A stretch of DNA of 64,000 nt from Jannaschia aquimarina (GCF_000877395.1 NZ_JYFE01000016.1:1-64000); one strand, 5' to 3'; positions 9,112 to 18,468 are shown, numbered from the stretch's first letter. Notes: generated from the sequence alone by a model not told the origin. Made by a program: numbers and translations.

Positions 9112-9879
9112 ATGAACGAGTACGAAGAGATGGTCCGCCGGCTGATCCAGTCCGCCCCGCGGCCGATGCGGCGTCGACTTCAGGCAAACCTGCCGACGGT
9201 TCGCGCCCGCTACGCCGATCTGGACCTTCTCATCGCGCCGGCACGGAACCACACGGAGTTCTTTCTCTGGCAGAAGGGACGCCCGCCGGAGCACAAGGCA
9301 ACCCAACATCTGTGCGACCTGTTTCGCGACAAGCGGATCACGATGGTGGATGTCGGCGCGAATGCCGGGATCTTCTCGCTGCCTCTGGCGCGGGTCGCGG
9401 CGCCCGGCTCGCGGTTCGTTCTGGTCGAGCCGAATCCCGAAGTCCTGGCGCGGTTACGGGCGAACATCGCGCTGAACGGACTGACGGATGTCGAAGTGGT
9501 CGAAGTGGCCATCAGCGACGAACCGGGGCGCATGACCCTGCATTTTTCGCCGAACGACAATCAGGGAGAGGCACGTCTCGGCATCGCGTTCGACACCGAT
9601 GCGGGCGGGATCGATGTAGAGGTGACGACGCTGCCCGACCTCCTGACCACGCTCGGGATCGAGGAGGTCGATCTGCTGAAGGTCGATGTCGAAGGGGTCG
9701 AGGATCGCGTCATCCTGCCCGCGATCCGCAAGATGCCGAAGGGCGCGATCCGCCGGATCTACTTCGAGGACAGCCACGGCGAGCATTGGAGCGAGAGCGT
9801 CACCGATGCGCTGACGAATGCCGGCTTCAAGGAAGGCGGCCGGTTCCGGGCCAACGCGCTCTATGTCGCCGGGGACTGA
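9112..9879 (+). CDS. FkbM family methyltransferase
   Basis: S-adenosylmethionine-dependent O-methyltransferase of the FkbM type (255 residues), a family that usually methylates sugars or polyketide-like products. The SAM-binding motif I is MVDVGANAGIFSLPLA. The acidic strand-2 residue is in FVLVEPNPEVLARLRANI, and the family's late motif LLKVDVEGVEDRVI is present. The ATG at 9112 has a strong SD (AGGGAGG) a few bases upstream; an upstream in-frame extension was discarded. It is divergent from sucC and overlaps the 3' end of the convergent glycosyltransferase gene by 19 bp. With that neighbour it suggests surface glycan or glycoconjugate modification; the substrate is not known. Confidence 0.88.
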   Translation: MNEYEEMVRRLIQSAPRPMRRRLQANLPTVRARYADLDLLIAPARNHTEFFLWQKGRPPEHKATQHLCDLFRDKRITMVDVGANAGIFSLPLARVAAPGSRFVLVEPNPEVLARLRANIALNGLTDVEVVEVAISDEPGRMTLHFSPNDNQGEARLGIAFDTDAGGIDVEVTTLPDLLTTLGIEEVDLLKVDVEGVEDRVILPAIRKMPKGAIRRIYFEDSHGEHWSESVTDALTNAGFKEGGRFRANALYVAGD

Positions 9880-10838
9880 CCCGAAAGGCGGCCTTCCAGC
9901 CGGGCGATCTCTGCACCCAGCGCGTCGAGATGGATCAGGATCCGGTCGTCCACGACCTCGTTGAAGTTGTGCGCCTTGAAGTAGCTGTGGGTGTGGCGCC
10001 CGTTGCGGCCCTCGTTCGACCGGTTCCCGCGGCCGCGCTCCTTCTTTTCGCGGAACTTGTCCCAGGTCCGAACGGTGTAATGGTTCACCTGGGCGAGCTT
10101 GTGATGTTCGCCGGGATCCGTCAGCCGGTTGAACTTGTCCGCATGAGACCTCACGAAGCGCCGCCGCATCCGCCGGTCGGCGCTGGTGATCGCATGGAAG
10201 TCCTTGGGCGTCAGCCCGTCGACCAGCTTGGGGCGATGGATGTCCAATTGCTCGACCATATCGGACCAGCGCGTGATCGTCTTGACGTAAGGCTGATGCT
10301 CCGGGTCGCGGGTGCGGGCCATCACGAAGTCACGCGAGATCTGCCGGCCCGGCCAAGTCTCGTTGCCGCCGTCCCCGAAATGACGCCACGCGATCAGGAA
10401 GGCGTCGAAGGGTCCGACCGCGCCCAGCAGCGCGTCCATGGTCCCGTCACCGACATTCACGCAAAGGTACTCGTCCACATCGAGCCACAACACGAGGTCG
10501 CCCTCGGACAGCGCGCCGGAATCGCGGAACAGCCGCGCCGCGTCCTGCTGCGGGGGCGTGCCGGGGGCAGGCGAGTGGCTGCGGTGATGGATCTCTCCCA
10601 GATCGGCCAGACGGTCCAGCAGCGCATCCGACCCGTCGCTGCAATCGTTGGAATAGATCACGATCTCGTCGAAGCCGATCACCTTGTGAAAGGCGATCCA
10701 CTCGACCAGAAACGGCCCCTCGTTCTTCTGCACGGAAAAGAGCACCCGGCGCGCGCGGCCCTCCGGTGGAGGAGAGGCGAACGTGATCGCGGCGTCGCCG
10801 GCCGCCGGGCGGATCGTGTCGGGGGCTTCATCAGACAT
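9861..10838 (-). CDS. glycosyltransferase family 2 protein
   Basis: Predicted GT-A fold glycosyltransferase of the Glyco_tranf_2_4 type, 325 residues from the chosen start. The N-terminal core reads RVLFSVQKNEGPFLVEWIAFH, then IVIYSNDCSDGSDALLDRL, followed by the metal-binding DxD in LWLDVDEYLCV. The C-terminal part has the family-typical QVNHYTVRTWDKFREKKERG. The start ATG (10836-10838, MSDEAPDT) has no clear SD and an upstream start at 10937 is possible. It is convergent with the FkbM gene and lies just downstream of mdh. It probably acts on a surface polysaccharide; the sugar and acceptor are unknown. Confidence 0.84.
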   Translation of the reverse strand: MSDEAPDTIRPAAGDAAITFASPPPEGRARRVLFSVQKNEGPFLVEWIAFHKVIGFDEIVIYSNDCSDGSDALLDRLADLGEIHHRSHSPAPGTPPQQDAARLFRDSGALSEGDLVLWLDVDEYLCVNVGDGTMDALLGAVGPFDAFLIAWRHFGDGGNETWPGRQISRDFVMARTRDPEHQPYVKTITRWSDMVEQLDIHRPKLVDGLTPKDFHAITSADRRMRRRFVRSHADKFNRLTDPGEHHKLAQVNHYTVRTWDKFREKKERGRGNRSNEGRNGRHTHSYFKAHNFNEVVDDRILIHLDALGAEIARLEGRLSGQSPAT

Positions 10839-10955
10839 CGGCGGCACGCTGCGAGATCGGGGCGCGCCTGACAAGTCCGCGCTCGCGTAGAGACCGGAAC
10901 GAAACGGGGTGCGACGCATCCACGCCGCACCCCGCAAGGATCGCGTCGGGGCCGA

Positions 10956-12041
<1,086 letters not shown>

Positions 12042-12057
12042 TCAGCTGCGGTGGCTG

Positions 12058-12420
12058 TCACGCATCGGCATCGGCCAGATGGGAGAGGTCGTCCATCCGG
12101 TCCTCCCAGTTGCGGCCGGAGGCCATCAGGCACATCCGCCCGTCCGGCAAGGTGATGGCGATGGTCCAGCTTCCGGTCGCGTCGGATGCGAACACCTCCA
12201 CGATGCGGCCTTTCGTGCCGAGGCCGATGCCGCGCCGTGTCTCGCCGAAATGGGACGCGAGGCGCGACACGATACCGGCGCGGGGACCGCAATTGGCGCC
12301 CTGCGCATCGAGCAGGCGGGCCGCATCTTCGGCATTGGCGGAATGGGACGCGAACAGCGCAAGCGTGGCGGCCAGCAAGGCGGCGAGGCCGGCATTCAGG
12401 GTGTGAACCTTGGTCGTCAT
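12058..12420 (-). CDS. hypothetical periplasmic protein
   Basis: A 120-residue product with a clear Sec signal peptide: a short basic N-terminus, the hydrophobic run AALLAATLALFASHS, and likely cleavage after SANA. The mature part contains one CGPR segment and ends with WTIAITLPDGRMCLMASGRNWED, a C-terminal pattern common in small unnamed rhodobacterial periplasmic proteins. Two cysteines could form a disulfide. It is monocistronic, bounded by a terminator downstream and a 242-bp divergent region shared with mcl2. No function is assigned. Confidence 0.75.
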   Translation of the reverse strand: MTTKVHTLNAGLAALLAATLALFASHSANAEDAARLLDAQGANCGPRAGIVSRLASHFGETRRGIGLGTKGRIVEVFASDATGSWTIAITLPDGRMCLMASGRNWEDRMDDLSHLADADA

Positions 12421-12662
12421 GGCGCGATCCTTTCAGGCTGAGACCGGGCCGCCGCACGGGATCGCGGGGGGCGCACGATCCTCGGGAAGACGGTCCGGCC
12501 TCGTGCCGGAAGACGGGTCCAAAGGTGCGCCCGGAGGGTTGATATTGGGTTAACGATGCGAGCCGCGCTCGCGCTGCGATGCAGAAGGCACATGAGATTA
12601 AAAGATGCGCAAATGAGCGCCAAGACTTGCCAATCGTTGCGTAGCCTGCCAATCCCGCGGGC

Positions 12663-13493
12663 ATGACCGACAGACCTTTCCGCTCCGTCCTCTACATCCC
12701 CGGATCCAAGCAGAGGGCCCTCGACAAGGCCGCGACGCTGCCGGTCGACGCGATCATCTTCGACCTGGAAGACGCCGTCGCCCCCGATGAAAAGACGGCC
12801 GCGCGCGACACGCTTCGCGCCGCGTTGCAGCAGGATTACGGCCCCCGCTACAAGCTGGTCCGGGTCAACGGGCTCGATACGGAATGGGGCGCGGACGACG
12901 TCGCCGCCTTCGCCGATGCGGCCTGCGACGCGCTGTTGCTGCCAAAGGTGAACGGCCCCGACGATATCGCCGCGGTGAAGGCCGCCAAGCCCGTCTGGGC
13001 GATGATGGAAACGGCCGAAGGCATCCTGAACGCGGCCGCCATCGCCCGCGCCGCGGGCGGGCTGGTGCTGGGGACGAACGATCTGGCGAAGGAGCTTGGC
13101 TGCGCCACATCCGCCGACCGGATGCCGATGATGACAGCGTTGCAAACCTGCCTTCTGGCGGCGCGGGCGGCGGGCATTCCCTGCATCGACGGCGTTTTCA
13201 ACGCCTTCAAGGACGAGGACGGCCTTGCATACGAATGCAAGCAGGGTCGCGCGCTGGGCATGGATGGCAAGACCCTGATCCATCCGGCTCAGGTCGCCAC
13301 GACGAATGCCGCCTTCGCGCCCACCGACGAAGAGGTCGATCTCGCCCGCCGCCAGATCGCCGCCTTCGACGAGGCGATCGCCGCGGGGCAGGGCGTCGCC
13401 GTTCTCGACGGGCGCATCGTCGAGAACCTGCATGTGGACACGGCCAGGCGGACGCTGGCAAAGCTGGAGGCGATCCAATCGCTGGAGAGCTGA
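12663..13493 (+). CDS. mcl2: (3S)-malyl-CoA thioesterase (CitE-like)
   Basis: HpcH/HpaI-CitE family TIM-barrel enzyme of 276 residues. It best matches the Mcl2 branch, which hydrolyses (3S)-malyl-CoA to malate and CoA and, with malyl-CoA lyase, gives the apparent malate synthase activity of the ethylmalonyl-CoA pathway. Branch features are the N-terminus RSVLYIPGSKQRALDKA, the metal/substrate motif IIFDLEDAV, VRVNGLDTEWG, LGTNDLAKELG, DGKTLIHPAQ and the C-terminal VENLHVDTARRTLAK. It is shorter than Mcl1 (about 318 residues) and lacks that protein's N-terminus. It heads a plus-strand run with nnrU, DUF1737 and mch. A generic citrate lyase beta subunit is the alternative, but no citrate lyase partners are present. 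Confidence 0.87.
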   Translation: MTDRPFRSVLYIPGSKQRALDKAATLPVDAIIFDLEDAVAPDEKTAARDTLRAALQQDYGPRYKLVRVNGLDTEWGADDVAAFADAACDALLLPKVNGPDDIAAVKAAKPVWAMMETAEGILNAAAIARAAGGLVLGTNDLAKELGCATSADRMPMMTALQTCLLAARAAGIPCIDGVFNAFKDEDGLAYECKQGRALGMDGKTLIHPAQVATTNAAFAPTDEEVDLARRQIAAFDEAIAAGQGVAVLDGRIVENLHVDTARRTLAKLEAIQSLES

Positions 13494-13494
13494 G

Positions 13495-14052
13495 ATGCCG
13501 ATTCTGATCGCGGGCGTGGCCCTGTGGTGGGCCGCCCATCTGTTCAAGCGGGTCGCCCCCGATCTGCGCGCGCGCATGGGCGACGCGGGCAAGGGGGCCG
13601 TGGCACTGGCCCTCGTCGTCTCGATCGTCCTGATGGTGATCGGCTATCGCAACGCCGACGGTGCCTGGTTCTGGGGGCGCAGTCCCGCCATGGTCGGGAT
13701 CAACAATCTGCTGATGCTGTTGGCCTTCTACCTCTTCGCGGTGAGCGGGCCGAAAGGGGCGAAGGTCTGGCTCGGCACCAAGATGCGGCATCCGCAACTG
13801 ACCGCGGTGATCGTCTTCTGCGTCGCGCACCTGCTGGTGAACGGCGACGTGCCGTCCTTCGTGCTGTTCGGCGGCCTGCTCGCCTGGGCGGTGACCGAGA
13901 TCCTCGTGATCAACGCCAAGGAAGGGCCGTGGACCCCGCCGCCCCGTGCGCCCCTGAAGAAAGAGATCACGACCCCGATCATCGCGCTTGTGGCGATGGT
14001 GGTCGTCATGGTGATCCACAATTGGCTGGGCGTCGTGCCCTGGGGAGCCTGA
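13495..14052 (+). CDS. NnrU family membrane protein
   Basis: Integral membrane protein of 185 residues with about five hydrophobic segments. It carries the NnrU signature near the N-terminus (ILIAGVALWWAAHLFKR) and the conserved RHPQLTAVIVFCVAHLLVNGDVPS. NnrU was first linked to nitric-oxide metabolism in Rhodobacter, but many copies, like this one, lie outside denitrification clusters. The ATG starts 1 bp after the mcl2 stop and DUF1737 follows after 1 bp, so it is in the mcl2-mch operon. The precise function is unknown. Confidence 0.86.
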   Translation: MPILIAGVALWWAAHLFKRVAPDLRARMGDAGKGAVALALVVSIVLMVIGYRNADGAWFWGRSPAMVGINNLLMLLAFYLFAVSGPKGAKVWLGTKMRHPQLTAVIVFCVAHLLVNGDVPSFVLFGGLLAWAVTEILVINAKEGPWTPPPRAPLKKEITTPIIALVAMVVVMVIHNWLGVVPWGA

Positions 14053-14053
14053 C

Positions 14054-14260
14054 ATGCCCACGCTCTACCGCCTGCTGACCGAAGAGGACACGTCCGCCTT
14101 TTGCCACAAGGTCTCGGACGCGCTGGACAAGGGCTGGGTCCTGCACGGCTCGCCCGCCTATGCCTGGGACCATGCGGCTGGCGTGATGCGTTGCGCGCAG
14201 GCCGTCACCAAGGATGTGAACATGCCCTATTCCCCCGACATGAAGCTGGGACAGCAATGA
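14054..14260 (+). CDS. DUF1737 domain-containing small protein
   Basis: A 68-residue soluble protein matching the DUF1737 pattern: YRLLTEEDTSAFCHKVSDALDKGWVLHGSP at the N-terminus, then MRCAQAVTKDV. It has no signal or membrane segment. The gene begins 1 bp after nnrU and its stop overlaps the mch ATG by 4 bp, so it is firmly part of the ethylmalonyl-CoA pathway operon. The family has no known activity; the linkage hints at a role near mesaconyl-CoA hydratase. Confidence 0.86.
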   Translation: MPTLYRLLTEEDTSAFCHKVSDALDKGWVLHGSPAYAWDHAAGVMRCAQAVTKDVNMPYSPDMKLGQQ

Positions 14261-15282
14261 CCAAGACCAATCCGGGCCGCTTCTTCGAGGATTACCGCCT
14301 CGGTGACGTCATCCGCCACGCCACGCCCCGCACCGTCGCCGAGGGGGAGAGGGCGCTTTACCACGCGCTTTACCCCAGCCGGTTCGCGTTGCATTCGTCC
14401 GATGCCTTCGCCGCCGAGTGCGGTCTGGACGGGGCGCCGATGGACGATCTGATCGCCTTCCATACGGTCTTCGGCAAGACGGTACCCGACATCTCGCTGA
14501 ACGCGGTCGCCAATCTGGGCTATGCCGAAGGGCGGTTCCTGCGGCCCGTCATGCCCGGCGACACGCTGCGTTCCGAATCCGAGGTGATCGGCCTCAAGCA
14601 GAACTCCAATGGGAAATCCGGGATCGTCTGGGTCCGCACGCGTGGCCTGAACCAGATGGACGAAGTGGTGCTGTCCTATGTCCGCTGGGTCATGGTGCGC
14701 AAACGCGACGCGGACGCCCCAGCGCCGGACACTCATGTACCCGATCTGGAAAAGGCGGTCCCGGCCGGCGACCTGACGATCCCCGACGGTCTGAGCTTCG
14801 CCGATTACGATTTCGAACTGGCGGGCGAGGCCCACCGCGCGTCCGACTACGAGGCAGGCGAGCGGATCGACCATGTCGATGCCGTCACGATCGAAGAAGC
14901 CGAGCACATGATGGCCACGCGCCTGTGGCAGAACACGGCCAAGGTGCATTTCGACGCCACCAACCGCGAGGACGGCAGGCGTCTGATCTATGGCGGCCAT
15001 GTCATCAGCCTCGCGCGCGCCCTATCGTTCAACGGTCTCGCCAACGCCCAATGCATTGCCGCGATCAATGCCGGGGCGCACGCGAATCCCTCCTTCGCCG
15101 GCGACACGGTCCGCGCCTGGTCCGAGGTGCGCGAGGTCGCGAAGCTGCGCGATGACGTGGGCGCCCTGCGCCTGCGGACGGTCGCCACCCGCGGCACGCC
15201 GTTCGAACTGACGGGCGAGGACGGCAAGTACCTGCCCGACGTGCTGCTCGATCTGGATTACTGGGTGCTGATGCCCGCTTGA
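14257..15282 (+). CDS. mch: mesaconyl-C1-CoA hydratase
   Basis: Double-hotdog MaoC-type dehydratase of 341 residues that interconverts mesaconyl-CoA and beta-methylmalyl-CoA in the ethylmalonyl-CoA pathway. The protein starts KTNPGRFFEDYRLGDVIRHATPRT. The first hotdog carries FRLRPVMPGDTLRSES-like and VGLKQNSNGKSGIVWVRT-like segments, and the second carries GGHVISLARALSFNGL and AHANPSFAGDTVRAWSEV. Length and order match characterised Mch enzymes. The ATG overlaps the DUF1737 stop by 4 bp. Its neighbour mcl2 works in the same pathway, and ccr and ecm are 15 kb away. Confidence 0.93.
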   Translation: MTKTNPGRFFEDYRLGDVIRHATPRTVAEGERALYHALYPSRFALHSSDAFAAECGLDGAPMDDLIAFHTVFGKTVPDISLNAVANLGYAEGRFLRPVMPGDTLRSESEVIGLKQNSNGKSGIVWVRTRGLNQMDEVVLSYVRWVMVRKRDADAPAPDTHVPDLEKAVPAGDLTIPDGLSFADYDFELAGEAHRASDYEAGERIDHVDAVTIEEAEHMMATRLWQNTAKVHFDATNREDGRRLIYGGHVISLARALSFNGLANAQCIAAINAGAHANPSFAGDTVRAWSEVREVAKLRDDVGALRLRTVATRGTPFELTGEDGKYLPDVLLDLDYWVLMPA

Positions 15283-16379
15283 CCGTCGCGACGTTTCTCG
15301 ACCGTCTCCATGCCCGCCGCGCCGAGGCGCAACTGGAGGAGGCCGCGCGGAATGCCGCAGAGGGCCGCCTCCTCCCGAGGGGCGTGACCGGATGGACGGG
15401 CCGCCTGCTGGCCCTGACGATCCTGGCCGCGCCTCCGGGCATCGTGCTCTGCGGCGTGCTCCTGATCTGGTCCTTCTGGCCCGCCTGGGGGGCCTGGATC
15501 CCCGGCGGTCTGTTGATCGGCGCAGGTCTCTACATGCTTCCGAGGCGCGGCCGGATGCCCAGGGGAACTCGGGGCAGGGACACCATGCCCGCCACGTTCG
15601 AGCTGCTCGATCGGATCGCGGCGGCCGTTGGCGCAAGGGGGGCGGATCGCCTTCTGGTCCTGGACGACATCAACGCCTTCATTGCCCAAGTCAGGGGGCA
15701 GACGCTGCTGGGAATGGGCGGTATCCTATGGCGGGCGTCTTCTCCAGATCAGAGGATCGCCATCCTCGCCCATGAATTCGCCCATCAGATCAACGACGAT
15801 CCGCGCCGCCTGGGTCTTACCGCCCTTGCCGGAAGCATCCTGCACCGATGGTTGGACCTGACCGAGCCGGGTCATGACGCAGATCCCGTCAGCGATATCG
15901 TGACCGTCCCGCTGGCCTTCGCCAGCGAGGGATTGATACGTCTCCTGACGCGGCTGACCTACGGCGACAGCCAGCATGCCGAATACCTAGCCGATGCCAT
16001 CGCGGCCCGTGTCGCCGGCGCCGATGCGACGGCGTCCGCGCTCCGCCTGATGCTGACGGCGCCCGAGGCCGGACGGTGCATGAGGGGCTTCTACGGCCCC
16101 GAGACGCCACGAGGGATGGAATGGGTCGATATTGTGGCCGCCGCGCTGCGCGATGTGCCGGGGGACCGGCGGCAGGCGCTGTTCCGCGAGGCCGAGGCGC
16201 AATTGCACTCCGTCGATGAGAGCCATCCGCCCACTTCGCTCCGTTTGCGCTTTCTGAGCGGATTGTCAGAGCCGCCACTGGATCTGGGGCCGATCGACTG
16301 GGACAGGATCGAGGCCGAGTGGCAGGCAGACATCGTCGCGATCGGAAATCGTGGCTTCCGGGCCGCACAGCCGCAGTAA
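15279..16379 (+). CDS. M48-like zinc metallopeptidase, membrane-anchored
   Basis: A 366-residue protein with two adjacent hydrophobic segments (about 43-65 and 70-88) followed by a cytoplasmic or periplasmic protease domain. The zinc motif HEFAH sits in IAILAHEFAHQINDD, and a downstream glutamate in HAEYLADAIAAR fits the third ligand of the HtpX/Ste24 gluzincins. The start is TTG at 15279, overlapping the mch stop by 4 bp (TTGA), which supports coupling. The substrate is unknown; quality control of membrane proteins is the family role. It looks active by motif. Confidence 0.85.
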   Translation: MTVATFLDRLHARRAEAQLEEAARNAAEGRLLPRGVTGWTGRLLALTILAAPPGIVLCGVLLIWSFWPAWGAWIPGGLLIGAGLYMLPRRGRMPRGTRGRDTMPATFELLDRIAAAVGARGADRLLVLDDINAFIAQVRGQTLLGMGGILWRASSPDQRIAILAHEFAHQINDDPRRLGLTALAGSILHRWLDLTEPGHDADPVSDIVTVPLAFASEGLIRLLTRLTYGDSQHAEYLADAIAARVAGADATASALRLMLTAPEAGRCMRGFYGPETPRGMEWVDIVAAALRDVPGDRRQALFREAEAQLHSVDESHPPTSLRLRFLSGLSEPPLDLGPIDWDRIEAEWQADIVAIGNRGFRAAQPQ

Positions 16380-16417
16380 GCGCTCGACAGATCGGCGCGG
16401 ATTGGCACGATGGGATC

Positions 16418-17104
16418 ATGGTTCGTCTCGTGGTCCTTCTGTTGCTCTGTGCTGTTCCGGCACGCGCGGATTATGTGCTGAACAATCTGCGCTTCACGCT
16501 CTGGCACGAAGCCGGCCATGCGGTGATCGACCAAATGGACGTCCCGATCCGCGGACCGGAAGAGGCGATCGCCGACGGCTTCGCGCTCATGCTCGCGGCG
16601 CGGCTGCTCGGTCCGGACGAGATGGCGCAGCTTTTGTCCGACGTCGCCGAACAGGCGCGGCGCGATGCTGTTGACGAGGTCTTCGACGCATGGTCCCCCT
16701 ACATGCCGGGCGCGCAGCGCGTCGCTTGGCTGATCTGCGTGGGCTACGGGCTGTCGCCGTCCGCTCGTCCGCTGGCCCGCGCGCTTGGCCTCCCGCCGCA
16801 GAAGGAGAGCCACTGCCTCGATGCGGCCCGGCGTATCACGGGCGGCTGGGACGAGATTCTTGCCGCCCAGGGGCCGCACGATGGATCGACCAGCTTCCGC
16901 GCCTACGGCTATGACCGGACGCTGCGCCTGCTCCAAGAAGACCTGCTGAGGCTGAACCGGACGATCCGCCTTCCGCGACAGGTCCCGGTGGTGGTCGAGC
17001 GCTGCGGCGAGGACAACGCCTTCTACTATCCAGAGGAGGAAGAGATCGTCTTCTGCGAAGAAATGCTTCCCGCTCTGAAGGCCCGGCGAACGAAGACGCC
17101 CTAG
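16418..17104 (+). CDS. DUF4344-type putative metallopeptidase, secreted
   Basis: A 228-residue exported protein. The signal peptide MVRLVVLLLLCAVPARA is followed by YVLNNLRFTLWHEAGHAVID, which holds the HExxH zinc motif. The family's downstream acidic segment VPIRGPEEAIADGFALML would supply the third ligand. The C-terminus has RQVPVVVERCGEDNAFYYPE, typical of DUF4344. The ATG at 16418 was chosen because it opens the signal peptide; the upstream in-frame part overlaps the M48 gene's end. It follows that gene by 38 bp, giving two HExxH proteins in tandem. Confidence 0.82.
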   Translation: MVRLVVLLLLCAVPARADYVLNNLRFTLWHEAGHAVIDQMDVPIRGPEEAIADGFALMLAARLLGPDEMAQLLSDVAEQARRDAVDEVFDAWSPYMPGAQRVAWLICVGYGLSPSARPLARALGLPPQKESHCLDAARRITGGWDEILAAQGPHDGSTSFRAYGYDRTLRLLQEDLLRLNRTIRLPRQVPVVVERCGEDNAFYYPEEEEIVFCEEMLPALKARRTKTP

Positions 17105-17138
17105 CGGGCTGGCGACCGGATCTGGGCGGTGTTCCGGC

Positions 17139-17483
17139 TCAGTTCGCCATGCCGTTCTCGCCGAACGGATCGTGCCCCCAGTTCTTCATCGAGTATTCCC
17201 AATCGGTATCCTTCGGGTCGTCGGGTACCTGCGCGCCGTGACGTTTGATGTAGCCGATGACATCAGCCATATGGTCCCAGTCGTCGTCGCTCAGATCGTC
17301 CTTGTTCGTCCGCTTGATCTCGATGATGCGCTTGGCGGACTTCCGGCCCTTCGACTCGCCATCGCCGCTATCGGCGCCGACATCCTTTGACTTGTCGGTG
17401 TCCAGCCAGTCCTCGATCTCGGAGGGCGCCATGTTCACCAGATCGCCCCATTCGTCCCAGATCTGATCTCTCGACTTGCTCAT
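17139..17483 (-). CDS. DUF3140 domain-containing protein
   Basis: A soluble acidic/charged protein of 114 residues matching DUF3140: DQIWDEWGDLVNMAPSEIEDWL at the N-terminus and DDWDHMADVIGYIKRHGAQ in the second half. The ATG at 17483 has GGAGGACGAA immediately upstream. An ATG 12 bp further up (17495) and a longer frame were not used. The gene is divergent from sdhC and shares the 202-bp region with the TGTGATCACA pair. The family has no established function; plasmid or chromosome copies often lie near stress genes. Confidence 0.82.
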   Translation of the reverse strand: MSKSRDQIWDEWGDLVNMAPSEIEDWLDTDKSKDVGADSGDGESKGRKSAKRIIEIKRTNKDDLSDDDWDHMADVIGYIKRHGAQVPDDPKDTDWEYSMKNWGHDPFGENGMAN

Positions 17484-17542
17484 TTCGTCCTCCATGATGG
17501 TCTTCGCCAACGAGAGCGGTGAACCGTGGTTCCGGCCTCTTT

Positions 17543-17573
17543 TGTGATCACACATTTCGAGTGTGTGATCACG
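17543..17573. promoter_or_regulatory. paired TGTGATCACA/G operators upstream of sdhC
   Basis: TGTGATCACA at 17543-17552 and TGTGATCACG at 17564-17573 lie in the region between DUF3140 and sdhC. Centres are 21 bp apart, the same spacing as the pair before sucC. They lie about 115-140 bp upstream of the sdhC ATG and about 50-80 bp upstream of the proposed -35. This fits an activator site, or a repressor of the divergent DUF3140 gene. Confidence 0.72.
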
Positions 17574-17620
17574 GAGGGGCCAAAAGGACTGTCTTTCCGG
17601 CCGTGCGACGTGACGCCCCC

Positions 17621-17648
17621 GTGACATGCCGGGGGAAATCGCTAGAAC
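17621..17648 (+). promoter_or_regulatory. candidate sigma-70 promoter of sdhCDAB
   Basis: GTGACA (17621-17626) and TAGAAC (17643-17648) are separated by 16 bp. They match the -35 and -10 consensus at 5 and 4 of 6 positions. A start near 17655 would give a leader of about 30 nt before the sdhC ATG, with GAAGAGAAGGGG as SD. No experimental support; weak but best candidate in the gap. Confidence 0.42.
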
Positions 17649-17685
17649 GCTGTCAGACTGACCGGACCGAAGAGAAGGGGCCCCA

Positions 17686-18072
17686 ATGGCCGACGTGAAC
17701 CGGGGCGACCGCCCGCTATCCCCGCATCTCCAGATCTACCGCCCGCAATTGACGTCGATGACGTCGATCCTGACGCGGATCACGGGGAACGCGCTCATCG
17801 TGGCGTCGCTCATGATCACATGGTGGTTCGTGGCCGCGGCGGCCGGTCCGGACGCATTCGCCACGGCCGACGCTTTCCTGCGAAGCTGGTTCGGCGATTT
17901 GGTGATGCTCTTCTCGGTGCTGGGGCTCTGGTATCACACGCTTGCCGGGATCCGGCACCTGATCTGGGATACGGGCCGGATGCTCGAACTCGAAAAGGCA
18001 GAGGCGTCGGGCTGGGTGATCCTGATCGCGTCCGTCATGCTGACCCTCTTCACAATCGTCATCTTCTGGTGA
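17686..18072 (+). CDS. sdhC: succinate dehydrogenase cytochrome b556 subunit
   Basis: Membrane anchor subunit of complex II (128 residues, three transmembrane segments) that carries haem b and the quinone site with SdhD. Family signature RPLSPHLQIYRPQLTSMTSILTRITG is near the N-terminus. The haem-ligand histidine region is LWYHTLAGIRHLIWDTG. It is the first gene of sdhCD-A-B. GAAGAGAAGGGG upstream supports the ATG. sdhD follows 5 bp after its stop. Confidence 0.97.
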   Translation: MADVNRGDRPLSPHLQIYRPQLTSMTSILTRITGNALIVASLMITWWFVAAAAGPDAFATADAFLRSWFGDLVMLFSVLGLWYHTLAGIRHLIWDTGRMLELEKAEASGWVILIASVMLTLFTIVIFW

Positions 18073-18077
18073 GCGTC

Positions 18078-18449
18078 ATGAGCTTCGTCACAGATCGCAA
18101 GCGCGTCATGGGCCTGGGCTCTGCCGGGTCCGGAACGGAACATCACTGGCACCAGACGGTCCTGTCGGCGGCGCTGGTCGTGCTGGTCCCGCTCTTCGTC
18201 ATCACCTTCGGCTCGATCTTCGGCGCCCCCTACGAAGAGGTCGTGGCCTATTACTCCCGCCCCTGGCCCGCGCTGATCGCCGTCCTGACGCTGACGGTCG
18301 GCTGGGTCCATTTCGCCAAGGGCGTACAGGTCCTGATCGAGGATTACGTCGGCGGCTTCGCCCGCAAGGCCCTGATCGTCGCCACCACCTGCATCAGCTA
18401 CGCCGCCGCGCTGGCCAGCGTCTACGCGCTGGCCCGGCTGGCCCTGTAA
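18078..18449 (+). CDS. sdhD: succinate dehydrogenase membrane anchor subunit
   Basis: Second membrane anchor of complex II, 123 residues with three predicted transmembrane helices. N-terminal [20 protein letters not shown] is the alphaproteobacterial SdhD signature. A histidine in [18 protein letters not shown] matches the haem/quinone region. The ATG at 18078 was chosen over a longer overlapping frame that reads through sdhC. sdhA begins 19 bp after its stop. Confidence 0.95.
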   Translation: MSFVTDRKRVMGLGSAGSGTEHHWHQTVLSAALVVLVPLFVITFGSIFGAPYEEVVAYYSRPWPALIAVLTLTVGWVHFAKGVQVLIEDYVGGFARKALIVATTCISYAAALASVYALARLAL

Positions 18450-18468
18450 TCCGGTAAGAGGAACGACC

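Noticed and set aside
13495-14052. Denitrification locus because of NnrU
   Set aside because: No nir or nor genes adjoin; the gene belongs to the mcl2-mch operon.
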